Shown here: positions 48,389-59,198 of the stretch, piece by piece | Layout of the letters: every line of letters starts with the position of its first letter | Position numbering within the stretch: position 1 is the stretch's first letter | NCBI GenBank assembly: GCA_002700385.1 | Contig: PADC01000008.1 | Location: forward strand, 350,485 to 414,484 | Origin: Cycloclasticus sp. | GTDB lineage: Bacteria; Pseudomonadota; Gammaproteobacteria; Methylococcales; Cycloclasticaceae | Reading direction: 5' to 3' | DNA length: 64,000 bases | Position numbers and translations under genes: made by a program | Notes under the pieces: generated by a model | Told to the model about the DNA's origin: nothing | What the model saw: the letters and a program-made list of their open reading frames with translations, nothing else | Databases searched by the model: none

Positions 48389-49927
48389 CTATTGGACACC
48401 GCGTTCTATTTCACCTTGTTTATTTAAAACACGCTTAACAATTTTACCTGTGCCATTTTTAGGTAAGGCATCCATAAAGACGACTTTTCTCGGCACTTCG
48501 TAATTCCCTAAGTGTTGGCGGCACCAGCGACGAATATCCGCAGACTCTATTTCAAAGCCTTCTTTCAAGGCGATATAAGCCACAGGGATTTCACCATGTA
48601 ATTTATCAGCTTGACCTATCACTGCAGCTTCTAGAACGGCCTCATAGCGATACAGTACTTCTTCGATAATTCTTGGATAAACATTCATGCCGTTGACAAT
48701 AATCATGTCTTTTTTTCGATCAAGAATACTGAAATAGCCCTCTTCATCTTCTGTTCCCAAATCACCCGTTAAGAACCAGTCTTCAAAGAATGAGGCTTCC
48801 GTCGCCTCTGGTAACTTCCAATAGCCTTTCATAACATTATCACCTCGAACAGCTATTTCACCGATTTGGCCTAATGGCCTTTCTTCACCCTGCTCATCAA
48901 GAATTTTCATTTCTACACGTGGCACCGGTTTTCCTACCGTTCCCACTTTTCTAACACCCCCTACAGGATTCACACAAGTGACCGGGGAACATTCCGTTGG
49001 CCCATCTCCTTCATAAATAGCCACACCAAATTTTTCTTCAAAACGCTTTAATACATCGACAGGCATTGACGCACCCCCCGACACACATAGTTTTATTGAG
49101 TTAAAGCGCTTTGCTTTATCATCCGATGTATTCAGTAAGACGTTATACATACTTGGCACTCCGAGAAAAACAGTGCTTTGTGTTGCCTCTATTGTATGAA
49201 GTAAATTGTCAGGCTCAAATTTAGCAATCGGTACAAAGCAGCAGCCGTGTGTTAAGGGCGTTAACATGCCAACAGTGGCAGCAAAAGCGTGAAACATCGG
49301 CAGCACCAGGATAATTTTTTCTTTTCCGGCTTGCCACTTCATCGCTTCAAAAACGCTGGCCGTGTTACTAACCAAATTTTGATGCGTTAACATTGCTCCT
49401 TTTGGCTTACCCGTGGTTCCTGACGTATATAAAATCGCAACCAAATCATTTTTCGGGTCAATGGGTATTTCAGGGAGAACGCCATCATTATCAAGAAAGC
49501 GCTCCCAATCTATTGCTTCTTTCGAGCCAGAACCGACACAAATACTCAATATAGGGAAACGGAGGGCATTTAAAATATCATGCGTGTTAGTTTGAAAGGC
49601 CTCATGATAAATTATGCCAGTGACGTTCGCATTGTCCATGACATAAACAATTTCAGCAGGCTTTTGCAGCAAATTAATCGGCACAACAACCGCTCCGGCT
49701 TTTACAATCCCCATATACGCGATTGCAAATTCCAGACTATTAATGCAATACAAGGCGATCCTGTCACCTTTTACAACGCCCTGTTTCAATAGCCCAACAG
49801 CACATTGATCGGATGCTTTTTTTAATTCTAAAAAAGTATGAGATTGATCGTTACTGATAAGCGCTGAACAATCCGCATATTTATTCGCTGTTGCATTTAA
49901 AACTTCAATTAACGACAGTTCAGTCAT
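48389..49927 (-). CDS. AMP-dependent long-chain acyl-CoA synthetase/ligase
   Basis: Activates a carboxylic acid to its acyl-CoA through an acyl-adenylate. It has about 512 residues from the ATG at 49927; a GTG lies one codon earlier. Adenylation motifs are AILYTSGTTGKPKGAMLTHQ (A3, near 168), IYEGDGPTECSPVT (A5), WFLTGDLGTEDEEGYFSILD (A7) and the C-terminal PKNGTGKIVKR (A10 lysine). It has no signal or membrane segment. Substrate chain length is unclear. It converges with the NosR-like gene. Confidence 0.92.
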   Translation of the reverse strand: MTELSLIEVLNATANKYADCSALISNDQSHTFLELKKASDQCAVGLLKQGVVKGDRIALYCINSLEFAIAYMGIVKAGAVVVPINLLQKPAEIVYVMDNANVTGIIYHEAFQTNTHDILNALRFPILSICVGSGSKEAIDWERFLDNDGVLPEIPIDPKNDLVAILYTSGTTGKPKGAMLTHQNLVSNTASVFEAMKWQAGKEKIILVLPMFHAFAATVGMLTPLTHGCCFVPIAKFEPDNLLHTIEATQSTVFLGVPSMYNVLLNTSDDKAKRFNSIKLCVSGGASMPVDVLKRFEEKFGVAIYEGDGPTECSPVTCVNPVGGVRKVGTVGKPVPRVEMKILDEQGEERPLGQIGEIAVRGDNVMKGYWKLPEATEASFFEDWFLTGDLGTEDEEGYFSILDRKKDMIIVNGMNVYPRIIEEVLYRYEAVLEAAVIGQADKLHGEIPVAYIALKEGFEIESADIRRWCRQHLGNYEVPRKVVFMDALPKNGTGKIVKRVLNKQGEIERGVQ

Positions 49928-50009
49928 CACACTGATGCTCTCTTACATATGATTAATAAGTCTGTCATTTTTGACTCCTCCATTTCATTTAATCGCTTAT
50001 TAAGCGTCA

Positions 50010-50618
50010 TTATCTGTTTTTTATAGAATAATTTTGTTCGACATTATGCACCAAGTCTCTATACATTTGATGGGCAAGTAACTCTTTTGAAAAAACGGTT
50101 CCTTGCCTAATCAGGTAATAAAAAATAACCCGAAGTTGAAACAATGACAAGGCGTAATGATCTGACAAATCAGGCTCTTCAATAACGGGTAAATCAGGAA
50201 ATTGTTCTCTAAGATTTGTAACAAACAAACCACTGCCATTCTTGCTCAATGGCCGACCACGGGGCGATTTAATCAGCACTGTATTTAATCCGCAACTCGG
50301 AGAACCAGGCACCAGAACAAAACCGGATAAAAAACTTAAACCAGCCACCTGCCGATCACAAAAATTCTGTAGTTGGCTGGTGACATCTAATGAACTGTCA
50401 TCTCGGCCAAGTGCTTTAAGGCCGTTAGGACATTTAACCAACTCGATCGGTGGCCTAGGAATAGATAAGCCGGATTCAACTTCTGGGCAGACTGAGTAGA
50501 ACTCAAAGCAATCTGCTAAATGCAAATGGCAGGTTCCTGAGGATTTTGACCGGCCATCATAACGCACTGGATCACCCATCAAGCAACGACTCATTCCAAT
50601 TATAATCGGCAAAAACAC
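50010..50618 (-). CDS. DUF523 domain protein
   Basis: A 202-residue protein of the DUF523 family, seen in E. coli as the first part of YbgA. The GTG start at 50618 is preferred because PIIIGMSRCLMGDPVRYDG then aligns with the family N-terminus; the ATG at 50594 would cut into that strand. Conserved cysteines occur in CLMG, SVCPEVESGL and PGSPSCG, suggesting a metal or iron-sulfur site. It has an extra C-terminal helical stretch of about 60 residues with no recognised motif. Function unknown. The 50619-50719 gap separates it from sspB. Confidence 0.8.
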   Translation of the reverse strand: MFLPIIIGMSRCLMGDPVRYDGRSKSSGTCHLHLADCFEFYSVCPEVESGLSIPRPPIELVKCPNGLKALGRDDSSLDVTSQLQNFCDRQVAGLSFLSGFVLVPGSPSCGLNTVLIKSPRGRPLSKNGSGLFVTNLREQFPDLPVIEEPDLSDHYALSLFQLRVIFYYLIRQGTVFSKELLAHQMYRDLVHNVEQNYSIKNR

Positions 50619-50719
50619 CTCTGTTAATTTATGAATACCGACCCGATGTCTAGCAATGACACTGCGTTCTCAGTAACTTATCTTAACAACTGACTTATTA
50701 TGCAGGCTGAACAACCTAC

Positions 50720-51109
50720 TTATTTAACCAGTTTTAAAGCTGGTTTTTTAGTCGCTTTCTTTTCAGGCGGTGTCTCAGGATCTGGTGGCACATCATCTCC
50801 AAATTGTTCGTCGAACATCATCCCTTTTCCGTTTTCTTTAGCATAGGTTGCCAATACAGCGGCAACAGGAATATATATATGCTCTGATTGACCGGAAAAC
50901 CGGGCTGAAAATGAAACCACTTCATTATCTAGCGCCCAATTAGTTACAGCACTTGGGTGCGTATTTAAGATAATTCGGCCCTCCGAAATATAGGCCTTTG
51001 GTACAGACACACCCTCATAATGCGCATTGACCAGCAGGTAAGGAGTCAAACCATTATCCAGTATCCATTCATGCAATGAACGAATTAAATAAGGTTTTAA
51101 AGGTGTCAT
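50720..51109 (-). CDS. sspB: ClpXP protease specificity-enhancing factor SspB
   Basis: Adaptor that delivers ssrA-tagged proteins and RseA fragments to ClpXP. The 129-residue protein has the substrate-binding beta domain (1-100; PYLIRSLHEWILDNGLTPYL, RIILNTHPSAVTNWALDN and FSARFSGQ). A flexible Pro/Glu-rich linker follows, then a terminal ClpX-binding motif (ALKLVK, compare LRVVK of E. coli). It lies seven bases downstream of sspA, the conserved sspAB pair, and follows the bc1 operon as in many gammaproteobacteria. Confidence 0.96.
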   Translation of the reverse strand: MTPLKPYLIRSLHEWILDNGLTPYLLVNAHYEGVSVPKAYISEGRIILNTHPSAVTNWALDNEVVSFSARFSGQSEHIYIPVAAVLATYAKENGKGMMFDEQFGDDVPPDPETPPEKKATKKPALKLVK

Positions 51110-51116
51110 AAAATAC

Positions 51117-51764
51117 CTAAGAAGCCATCAATAAATGACTTTCCATCATATCAACTTCTTCTTTGCTCATGCTTTCTTGGAAAGTTTCACGTTTAGTGAC
51201 TCGAGCAATATAATCTTTAATTGCTTTGGCTTCGCTCGGCAACTCAATACCGTAAAAGGGCAAACGCCAGAGTAAAGGTGCTAAGACACCATCCACTAAT
51301 GTAAATTCATCACTTAAGAAGTATTTATTCGCTTCAAATAAAGGAATCGCCGCAATAAGGTTCTCTCTCAGCAGCTTTTTTGCTTTAGCCGCTTTCTTTT
51401 CACCTGCATTAACAATGTCATCAAGCAAGGTGTACCAATCTTGATCAATACGATGAATCATCAAACGAGAACGTGCTCTAGAAACAGGATCAATCGGATA
51501 CAGCGGTGGATGTGGAAATCGCTCATCCAAGTATTCCATAATAATCCTCGAATTAAACAGTGCTAAATCTCTATCAATAAGGATGGGTAACGTCCCATAA
51601 GGGTTTAGCTCCTGAAGGTCTTCAGGAAACTCTGCAGTATTTATAAACTCAACCTCAGCAGAAGCACTTTTTTCACACAAAACAAAACGAGTTCGGTGGC
51701 TATAGTGACACACAGGGTCTGCAAAAAGTGTCATGATTGATTTTCTGTTAAGTGCGTTGATCAT
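51117..51764 (-). CDS. sspA: Stringent starvation protein A
   Basis: RNA polymerase-associated GST-fold regulator of stationary-phase and stress genes. The 215-residue protein has the thioredoxin-like N-terminal domain with KSIMTLFADPVCHYSHRTRF and the helical C-terminal domain with SRIIMEYLDERFPHPPLYP (strictly conserved), RLMIHRIDQDWYTLLDDI and KYFLSDEFTLVDGVLAPLLW. Length equals E. coli (212). The PHP residues that contact RNAP-sigma70 are kept. It is followed by sspB. A terminator at 51792-51819 separates it from the bc1 genes. Confidence 0.96.
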   Translation of the reverse strand: MINALNRKSIMTLFADPVCHYSHRTRFVLCEKSASAEVEFINTAEFPEDLQELNPYGTLPILIDRDLALFNSRIIMEYLDERFPHPPLYPIDPVSRARSRLMIHRIDQDWYTLLDDIVNAGEKKAAKAKKLLRENLIAAIPLFEANKYFLSDEFTLVDGVLAPLLWRLPFYGIELPSEAKAIKDYIARVTKRETFQESMSKEEVDMMESHLLMAS

Positions 51765-51787
51765 ATTTTGTCCAATTTATTAAATGT

Positions 51788-51819
51788 AAAAAAGAGCTTT
51801 GTGTTTTCACAAAGCTCTT
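51788..51819 (-). terminator. Rho-independent terminator of the petABC operon
   Basis: AAGAGCTTTGTG (51792-51803) and CACAAAGCTCTT (51808-51819) form a perfect 12-bp stem with a four-base loop. On the minus strand it is followed by six T. It lies 25 bases past the cytochrome c1 stop. Confidence 0.9.
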
Positions 51820-51843
51820 AATCTTTAAATTCTGCTTGCTTTT

Positions 51844-52584
51844 TTAATGGATATCTTTCCAATATTCTTTCTTCAAGAAATAGAAGATGCCGAACATAAC
51901 CAAGATAAACATTAAGACTTTCCAACCCAATCTTTGACGTTCAAGTTTTGCAGGTTCTCCCATGTAGACCATAAAATTAACAAGGTCATTCATGGCCTTA
52001 TCAAATTCTTTTTCATTCATCCGGCCTGGTTCTGCAATTTCCAACCGGGCAATCACTTTCTTGACAGTACCATCTTCAAGCTCGACATCTTTATAAACCG
52101 CTTTTTGCAATCCTTGGAGATCGGACAATACATGAGGCATACCCACTTTTGGGAATAAAGCATTGTCGACACCAAAGGGCCTTGATTCATCAATATAAAA
52201 ACTTTTTAGATAAGTATAAAGCCAGTCTGCCCCGCGGGAACGCGCAATTAATGACAAATCAGGTGGATTAACACCAAACCATTTCTCTGCATCTTTTGGC
52301 CGCATTGAAATGGTCATGCCATCAAATATTTTTTCACCCGTAAACATCAAATTCAGCTCAACCAATTCCGGTGAAATACCCAGGTCTTTCCCCGTACGAG
52401 AATACCTGAGTTGCTTCGCGGAATGACAACTTAAGCAATAATTTACAAAATACTTAGCCCCTCTTTGTAAAGAGGCTTTATTTTCCAGATTAATATTTGC
52501 AGATTGCAACTCAATATTTGTGCCACCGGCCGCCAGTAACTGCGACGAGAACAATACCAATAAAACGATACTCAGCTTTTTCAT
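51844..52584 (-). CDS. petC: Ubiquinol-cytochrome c reductase, cytochrome c1 subunit
   Basis: Haem-c subunit of the bc1 complex, passing electrons from the Rieske protein to periplasmic cytochrome c. The 246-residue protein has a Sec signal peptide (1-18), the haem motif CLSCH (C50, C53, H54) in YFVNYCLSCHSAKQLRYSR, and conserved PPDLSLIARSRGADWLYTYL. A candidate Met axial ligand lies in TISMRPKDAE, and a C-terminal membrane anchor (about 222-240) precedes KKEYWKDIH. It overlaps petB by four bases and is the last gene of petABC, followed by a strong terminator. Confidence 0.97.
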   Translation of the reverse strand: MKKLSIVLLVLFSSQLLAAGGTNIELQSANINLENKASLQRGAKYFVNYCLSCHSAKQLRYSRTGKDLGISPELVELNLMFTGEKIFDGMTISMRPKDAEKWFGVNPPDLSLIARSRGADWLYTYLKSFYIDESRPFGVDNALFPKVGMPHVLSDLQGLQKAVYKDVELEDGTVKKVIARLEIAEPGRMNEKEFDKAMNDLVNFMVYMGEPAKLERQRLGWKVLMFILVMFGIFYFLKKEYWKDIH

Positions 52585-53807
52585 TTCTCTTCTACCCTTT
52601 CTGGAACATATTTATCTTGACCTATATTTGAATAAAACGGCATCAATAGGAAGAAAGCAAAATAAATCAATGAGAAAATCCTTGAGAACCAAGTTCCTAC
52701 TTCCGTAACAGGCTGCATACCGAAATAACCCAAACCGATAAAGCTGATACAGAAGGCATAGATGGAAGCTTTAAATACAGGGCCTCTGTAGCGAATTGAT
52801 TTATTGACGCCTCTGTCAAGCCAAGGCAATAAGAATAAAACAAAAATGGCGCCCGCCATCGCAACCACACCTAAGAACTTATCAGGAACCGCCCTTAAGA
52901 TTGCATAAAAAGGCGTGAAATACCAAACAGGCGCAATATGCTCAGGTGTTTTCAAAGGATCAGCAGGGACAAAATTAGCATGCTCCAAGAAATACCCCCC
53001 CATCTCAGGCATATAGAAAATGATCAGAGCAAAGATAAACATAAACACGGCCACACCCACCAAATCTTTTACAGAATAATAAGGGTGGAAAGGAATACCA
53101 TCTAAGGGCACGCCTTTATCATCTTTATGCTTTTTAATTTCAATTCCTTCTGGGTTGTTTGAACCAACTGCATGTAAGGCAACAATGTGCATAAACACCA
53201 GAATAACCAGTACCAAGGGTATCGCAATCACATGGAAAGCAAAAAAGCGGTTAAGCGTTGCATCAGAAATAACATAATCACCTCTTAGCCATAACGCCAA
53301 ATCTTCTCCAACATAGGGAATGGCTCCAAACAAAGACACAATCACTTGAGCCCCCCAATACGACATTTGACCCCAAGGCAATAAATAGCCCATGAAAGCC
53401 TCTGCCATAAGCGCCACATAAATGATCATGCCGAAAGTCCATACCAATTCACGTGGTTTCTTAAACGAGCCATATACAAGCCCTCGAAACATATGCAGAT
53501 ACACAACAACAAAAAAAGCAGATGCTCCTGTTGAGTGCATGTAGCGAATTAACCAGCCCCATTCCACATCACGCATGATGTATTCAACCGAGTCAAAGGC
53601 CAACTTAGCATCAGGTTTGTAATTTATCGTTAGGAAAATGCCAGTGATAATTTGGTTCACCAAAACCAATATGGCTAATGACCCGAAATAATACATCCAA
53701 TTAAAATTTTTCGGCGCATAGTATTCTGCCAGATGTTCGTTCCAGACTTTACTCAGCGGGAAGCGGTCATCCATCCAACCCAATGCACTTTTTAACATAC
53801 GACTCAT
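52581..53807 (-). CDS. petB: Ubiquinol-cytochrome c reductase, cytochrome b subunit
   Basis: Membrane core of the bc1 complex with the Qo and Qi quinol sites. The 408-residue protein has eight or so membrane helices and is full length, not split. The four haem-b His lie in YMHSTGASAFFVVVYLHMFR (helix B) and RFFAFHVIAIPLVLVILVFM plus HIVALH (helix D). The Qo-site PEW loop is seen as APVWYFTPFYAILRAVPDK. The start overlaps the petA stop by one base and its end overlaps petC by four bases, so the three subunits are translationally coupled. Confidence 0.97.
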   Translation of the reverse strand: MSRMLKSALGWMDDRFPLSKVWNEHLAEYYAPKNFNWMYYFGSLAILVLVNQIITGIFLTINYKPDAKLAFDSVEYIMRDVEWGWLIRYMHSTGASAFFVVVYLHMFRGLVYGSFKKPRELVWTFGMIIYVALMAEAFMGYLLPWGQMSYWGAQVIVSLFGAIPYVGEDLALWLRGDYVISDATLNRFFAFHVIAIPLVLVILVFMHIVALHAVGSNNPEGIEIKKHKDDKGVPLDGIPFHPYYSVKDLVGVAVFMFIFALIIFYMPEMGGYFLEHANFVPADPLKTPEHIAPVWYFTPFYAILRAVPDKFLGVVAMAGAIFVLFLLPWLDRGVNKSIRYRGPVFKASIYAFCISFIGLGYFGMQPVTEVGTWFSRIFSLIYFAFFLLMPFYSNIGQDKYVPERVEEK

Positions 53808-54400
53808 TATGCTTGCCCTCCTGACGAACCGATTAATATTTTAGTTTCCGTCACATATTCATGCGGCGGCACAACTAAGTTTAAAGGTGCAGGCACCCCT
53901 GCATAAACACGCCCTGACAAATCAAACAAAGAACCATGGCAAGGGCAGAAAAACCCTCCTTTCCAGGCAGGCCCTAAGTCATCAGGAGCAACTTCAGGTC
54001 TATACGTTGGCGAACAACCAAGATGGGTACAGATCCCAACGGCTAAAAAGACTTCAGGCTTTATTGATCGGCCAACATTTTTACAGGACTCAGGTTGCTC
54101 AGACTCATTGGAATCTGGATCCCTTAAGATATCGGTCATTTCGGCAATTTCAGCCAAGGATTGTTCACTGCGCTTAAGAACCCAAACAGGTTTTCCACGC
54201 CATTCGACACGAATTAGCTGCCCTAATTCTAATTTTGAAATATCAACCTCAACCGGCGCACCTGCTGCCTTTGCTCGATCACTTGGATTCATTGACGCTA
54301 TAAAGGGAACCGCTACATATGCAGCACCAACACCCGTGACTGCAGTCGCTGCAGCTGTTAAAAAAAGACGCCTGCGCTTATCTACCACCTGTTCGCTCAT
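53807..54400 (-). CDS. petA: Ubiquinol-cytochrome c reductase, Rieske iron-sulfur subunit
   Basis: 2Fe-2S subunit of the bc1 complex. The 197-residue protein has a Tat-type N-terminus (KRRRLFLTAAATAVTGVG) that also serves as the membrane anchor. Cluster ligands are C124 and H126 (CTHLGC) and C152 and H155 (CPCHGS), with the stabilising disulfide C129-C154. LFDLSGRVYAGVPAPLNL is the conserved C-terminal part. It is the first gene of petABC, with a good promoter about 70-100 bases upstream. Confidence 0.97.
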   Translation of the reverse strand: MSEQVVDKRRRLFLTAAATAVTGVGAAYVAVPFIASMNPSDRAKAAGAPVEVDISKLELGQLIRVEWRGKPVWVLKRSEQSLAEIAEMTDILRDPDSNESEQPESCKNVGRSIKPEVFLAVGICTHLGCSPTYRPEVAPDDLGPAWKGGFFCPCHGSLFDLSGRVYAGVPAPLNLVVPPHEYVTETKILIGSSGGQA

Positions 54401-54468
54401 CTAAATCTCCATAAAATCATCGTAAATTACGCATGCAAGTTTTGCACGGCACTTATTGACAGAATTTT

Positions 54469-54498
54469 ATCATATTTTTATTTTTATTTGCTTGTCAA
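54469..54498 (-). promoter_or_regulatory. Sigma-70 promoter of petABC
   Basis: On the minus strand TTGACA (54498-54493), a perfect -35, is 18 bp from TATGAT (54474-54469). The predicted start is near 54462, giving a petA leader of about 60 bases. A short A+T-rich tract fills the spacer. Confidence 0.65.
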
Positions 54499-54548
54499 AC
54501 ACGGCTCGAAAGGAAAAAATCCGGCTGAGGCGCACGCCTTAAGCTCTT

Positions 54549-55631
54549 CTATTTTAGAATTGACCCTATTTTTTCAAAAAACAGATCATTTTCTGAACGT
54601 GTGCCGACTGTGACACGCAGACATTCATCTGGCAACCCGGGCACATGCCCCATTTTTTTTATTAACACACCCGCTTCTTTTAACTCTTCAAAAACTCGTT
54701 CGGCAGAATCCGAGAGCAACGAAAATAAAATAAAATTAGCCTCGCTCGGAAAAACCCTGACAACCGATAATGAAGAAAGTTTTTTGAGCAAACGTTCTCG
54801 TTGATTACAAAGAATAGCGGCCTGACCATCCAACACATCCATATGTTTAAAAGCAAATGTCGCTGTTAGCTGGGTAAAAATATTGATGTTGTAAGGCAGG
54901 CGTATTTTTTCCAGATCATCCGTCAGATTATTATGGCCAACAAGAAAACCAAGGCGCAATCCAGCTAAACCAAGTTTTGAAACCGTACGCAAGACTATTA
55001 AATTTTCATGCTCTGACACACGATTCAAAAAACTTTTCCGCGCAAAGGGCTGATAAGCCTCATCAATCACGACCAACCCATTAGCTGCGTTGAGAATAGC
55101 CCGTATATCTTCATCATGAAACAAATTAGCGGTTGGATTATTCGGGTAAGCCAAAAAAATCACCGCAGGATCATGCCGTTCTATCTCAGAGATCATCGTC
55201 GGCACATCCAGGCTAAAATCTCCATTTAAAGGAACGCTGACAAAAGGCAAACTTAAAGACGTTGCGATATGCCGGTACATGACAAAACTCGGGGTGGGCG
55301 CCATGATGCTGGCACCTTGATGCATTGCCATTAATATCAGTTGTATCAACTCATCAGAACCATTCCCTAACACAACGCCCAATTCTGACGGTACACCAAA
55401 GCAATGGCGTAAACTGGCAACCAATTCTTTTGCGGAGGGGTCTGGATACCTATTGGGTTCAGCATCTGACAACAACTGAAGCCATTCTTCTTTCATTTCT
55501 ATTGGCCAGGCAAAAGGGTTTTCCATCGCATCTAATTTTACCAAGCCAGTAGCCTCAGGCACATGATAGGCTGACATTGCCCGTATTTCTGGACGAACCA
55601 GGCTCTCTAATTTTTTATTATTTTTTGACAC
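54549..55631 (-). CDS. hisC: Histidinol-phosphate aminotransferase
   Basis: PLP-dependent transamination in histidine synthesis. The 360-residue fold-type I aminotransferase has the PLP lysine K219 in VLRTVSKLGLAGLRLGF. ENPFAWPIEMKEEW opens the family block, LGNGSDELIQLI (near 88) and AYPNNPTANLFHDEDI (near 161) bind PLP phosphate and ring, and VVIDEAYQPFA (near 187) holds the Asp and Tyr. RVTVGTRSENDLF near the end carries the substrate Arg. It is the last gene of murA-hisG-hisD-hisC, seven bases after hisD. Confidence 0.95.
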   Translation of the reverse strand: MSKNNKKLESLVRPEIRAMSAYHVPEATGLVKLDAMENPFAWPIEMKEEWLQLLSDAEPNRYPDPSAKELVASLRHCFGVPSELGVVLGNGSDELIQLILMAMHQGASIMAPTPSFVMYRHIATSLSLPFVSVPLNGDFSLDVPTMISEIERHDPAVIFLAYPNNPTANLFHDEDIRAILNAANGLVVIDEAYQPFARKSFLNRVSEHENLIVLRTVSKLGLAGLRLGFLVGHNNLTDDLEKIRLPYNINIFTQLTATFAFKHMDVLDGQAAILCNQRERLLKKLSSLSVVRVFPSEANFILFSLLSDSAERVFEELKEAGVLIKKMGHVPGLPDECLRVTVGTRSENDLFFEKIGSILK

Positions 55632-55638
55632 GACTAAG

Positions 55639-56934
55639 TTATTTTAACCGGCGGTATTCAGCTGATTTTGCATGCGCAGTTAATGCCTCACCATGCGCCA
55701 AAACAGATGCTGTTACTGATAATTCCGATGCGCCTTTTTCACTGCAGTTAATGAGGCTACTGCGTTTTTGAAAATCATAAACACCCAGCGGCGATGAAAA
55801 CCGCGCTGTTCTAGATGTTGGTAAGACATGATTTGGACCGGCACAGTAATCACCGAGTGATTCAGGCGTATATCGCCCGACAAATATCGCCCCCGCATGA
55901 CGAATCTCATCGGCCCATTGCTCGGCATTATCAACCGATAACTCTAAATGCTCAGGAGAAATTTTATTCACGATCTCTATCGCTTGCTCTTTTGTTTCTG
56001 CATAAATAAAACAGCCTCTTTTCTCTAACGAGGCCTTAATCACATCCGATCGTTCCATCTGAGGCAGCCATTTAGCCATACTATCTCTTACCTTTTCAAT
56101 GAAGTGATTATCCAAAGAAATCAGTATTGATTGTGCATTTTCATCATGCTCTGCTTGTGAGAATAAATCCATCGCTATCCAATCAGGGTGGGTCTTACCA
56201 TCACACACCACAAGAATTTCTGATGGTCCAGCAACCATATCAATACCCACATGACCAAAGACCATTTTTTTTGCCGTGGCAACATAAATATTTCCTGGCC
56301 CAACGATTTTATCTACTTTCGGTACCGTATTTGTTCCATAAGCCAGTGCCGCCACCGCTTGTGCACCACCGATTCTAATGACCTTATCGACACCGGCCAA
56401 CCAGGCTGCCGCAAGCACGATTGAATTCAACTCACCTTTCGGGGTTGGCGTTACCATCACTATTTCCGAAACACCCGCTACTTTAGCAGGGATAACATTC
56501 ATTAAAACTGATGAAGGATACGCGGCTTTACCTCCCGGCACGTACACGCCAACTCGCTCCAGCGGAGTGACTTTTTGACCCAGTTTATTTCCAAACTCAT
56601 CGGTAAAATCCCATGATTGAATTTTTTGATGTTCAGCGTACTGACGAATCCTATCAGCAGCTAAATTTAATGCTTTCGATTGTTCATCAGGCAATTGATT
56701 CCAAGCCTCTTCAAGCTGTTGGCGATCAACCAGCAAATCATCAACCGTCGTCGTCCACTGATCAAAAACCTTTGTATAAGACAGCAGGGCCGAATCCCCG
56801 TGTTGACGAATTTCATTTATTATTTCTTCAACAGCCCGGGTGATTGAGCTATCTTCAACTTCGCTCCAATCTAAAACATCATCCAGTTGCTGATTAAAAC
56901 AAGAACCAGTCGCCTCTAAAGTCTTAATCTTCAT
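55639..56934 (-). CDS. hisD: Histidinol dehydrogenase
   Basis: Zinc enzyme doing the last two oxidations to histidine. The 431-residue protein contains [20 protein letters not shown] (near 130), [48 protein letters not shown] and the metal and catalytic region [14 protein letters not shown] (Glu-His pair). [10 protein letters not shown] with [19 protein letters not shown] completes it. Length is as in E. coli (434). It starts three bases after the hisG stop. Confidence 0.97.
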   Translation of the reverse strand: MKIKTLEATGSCFNQQLDDVLDWSEVEDSSITRAVEEIINEIRQHGDSALLSYTKVFDQWTTTVDDLLVDRQQLEEAWNQLPDEQSKALNLAADRIRQYAEHQKIQSWDFTDEFGNKLGQKVTPLERVGVYVPGGKAAYPSSVLMNVIPAKVAGVSEIVMVTPTPKGELNSIVLAAAWLAGVDKVIRIGGAQAVAALAYGTNTVPKVDKIVGPGNIYVATAKKMVFGHVGIDMVAGPSEILVVCDGKTHPDWIAMDLFSQAEHDENAQSILISLDNHFIEKVRDSMAKWLPQMERSDVIKASLEKRGCFIYAETKEQAIEIVNKISPEHLELSVDNAEQWADEIRHAGAIFVGRYTPESLGDYCAGPNHVLPTSRTARFSSPLGVYDFQKRSSLINCSEKGASELSVTASVLAHGEALTAHAKSAEYRRLK

Positions 56935-56937
56935 TCA

Positions 56938-57567
56938 TCAACGCCTATTCTCAACAGCAGACTCCAGCTTTTTAACGAGTGTTTTTATTTGCTGATATTT
57001 CATTTTCATCGACGCTTTATTGATCACCAACCTTGAGCTGATATTCATAATAAGATCTAAAGGTTCCATGCCGTTTGCCTTCAACGTATTACCGGTATCA
57101 ACCAGGTCAACAATACAATCAGCCAGGCCAACAATCGGTGCCAATTCCATGGAGCCATACAACTTGATGATCTCGGCTTGTTGGCCTCTATTTGCAAAAT
57201 ACTGCTCTGTTAAAGATACATATTTAGAAGCAACACGAATTTTACCCGTTGGTAATATTTTTCCCTTGACAACAGCTGTCATTAAACGACATTTTGCGAT
57301 GTTGAGATCTAAAGGCTCATAGAGATTGTCACTGCCATGCTCCACTAAAGTATCTTTACCGGTAATACCAACGTCGGCCGCGCCATATTCAACGAATGTC
57401 GGCACATCGGTAGCTCGTATGATGACTAAATTCACCTCACCACACACACTGGGAACAATAAGTTTACGAGTTTCTGATAAGTTCTCAGATGGCTCAATAC
57501 CTGCCTCGGCCAATAAAGGGAGCGTGTCTTTTAAAATTCGACCTTTCGAAATAGCAATGGTGAGCAT
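56938..57567 (-). CDS. hisG: ATP phosphoribosyltransferase, short form (HisG_S)
   Basis: First step of histidine synthesis. It has 209 residues from the ATG at 57567 ([20 protein letters not shown]); an open frame extending to 57804 overlaps murA and is rejected. [20 protein letters not shown] and [16 protein letters not shown] are catalytic-domain signatures. The C-terminal regulatory domain of the long form (about 300 residues in E. coli) is absent. Known short HisG needs the HisRS-like partner HisZ for activity and feedback, so a hisZ should lie elsewhere. It starts four bases after murA. Confidence 0.96.
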   Translation of the reverse strand: MLTIAISKGRILKDTLPLLAEAGIEPSENLSETRKLIVPSVCGEVNLVIIRATDVPTFVEYGAADVGITGKDTLVEHGSDNLYEPLDLNIAKCRLMTAVVKGKILPTGKIRVASKYVSLTEQYFANRGQQAEIIKLYGSMELAPIVGLADCIVDLVDTGNTLKANGMEPLDLIMNISSRLVINKASMKMKYQQIKTLVKKLESAVENRR

Positions 57568-57571
57568 TAAC

Positions 57572-58873
<1,302 letters not shown>

Positions 58874-59173
58874 TTAAATGATTGGCAAGATGTCATCAAG
58901 ACCGCTCACTTGAGCGATATCCATCATTTGTTTTGGCATTCCTTGAAATGAAATAGTCTGACCCGTTTTTTTTGCCATCACCATCCATTCAATTAACAAG
59001 GCTAACCCCGCGCTATCGGTTTTCTCAACAGCACTCAAATTAAAAACAAGTGCATCTTTACCCGCAAAAAATGGCCTAGAATGTTCCAACATATCGCTGA
59101 CTAAATCAAAGCCCAACGTACCTGACACCGCTATGATGCCTTCATCGTTTTTTTCCAGCTGCGCGTTACTCAT
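58874..59173 (-). CDS. mlaB: MlaB-like STAS-domain protein
   Basis: Cytoplasmic STAS subunit that stabilises the MlaFE transporter. It has 99 residues from the ATG at 59173 (MSNAQLEKNDEGIIAVSGTL); an open frame to 59236 would overlap mlaD and is rejected. VFNLSAVEKTDSAGLALLIE carries the conserved STAS Ser or Thr region contacting MlaF. Length matches E. coli MlaB (97). It lies 25 bases after mlaD, where mlaC is found in E. coli. Confidence 0.9.
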   Translation of the reverse strand: MSNAQLEKNDEGIIAVSGTLGFDLVSDMLEHSRPFFAGKDALVFNLSAVEKTDSAGLALLIEWMVMAKKTGQTISFQGMPKQMMDIAQVSGLDDILPII

Positions 59174-59198
59174 TACCAACCCTGACTTGCCGTAAAAA

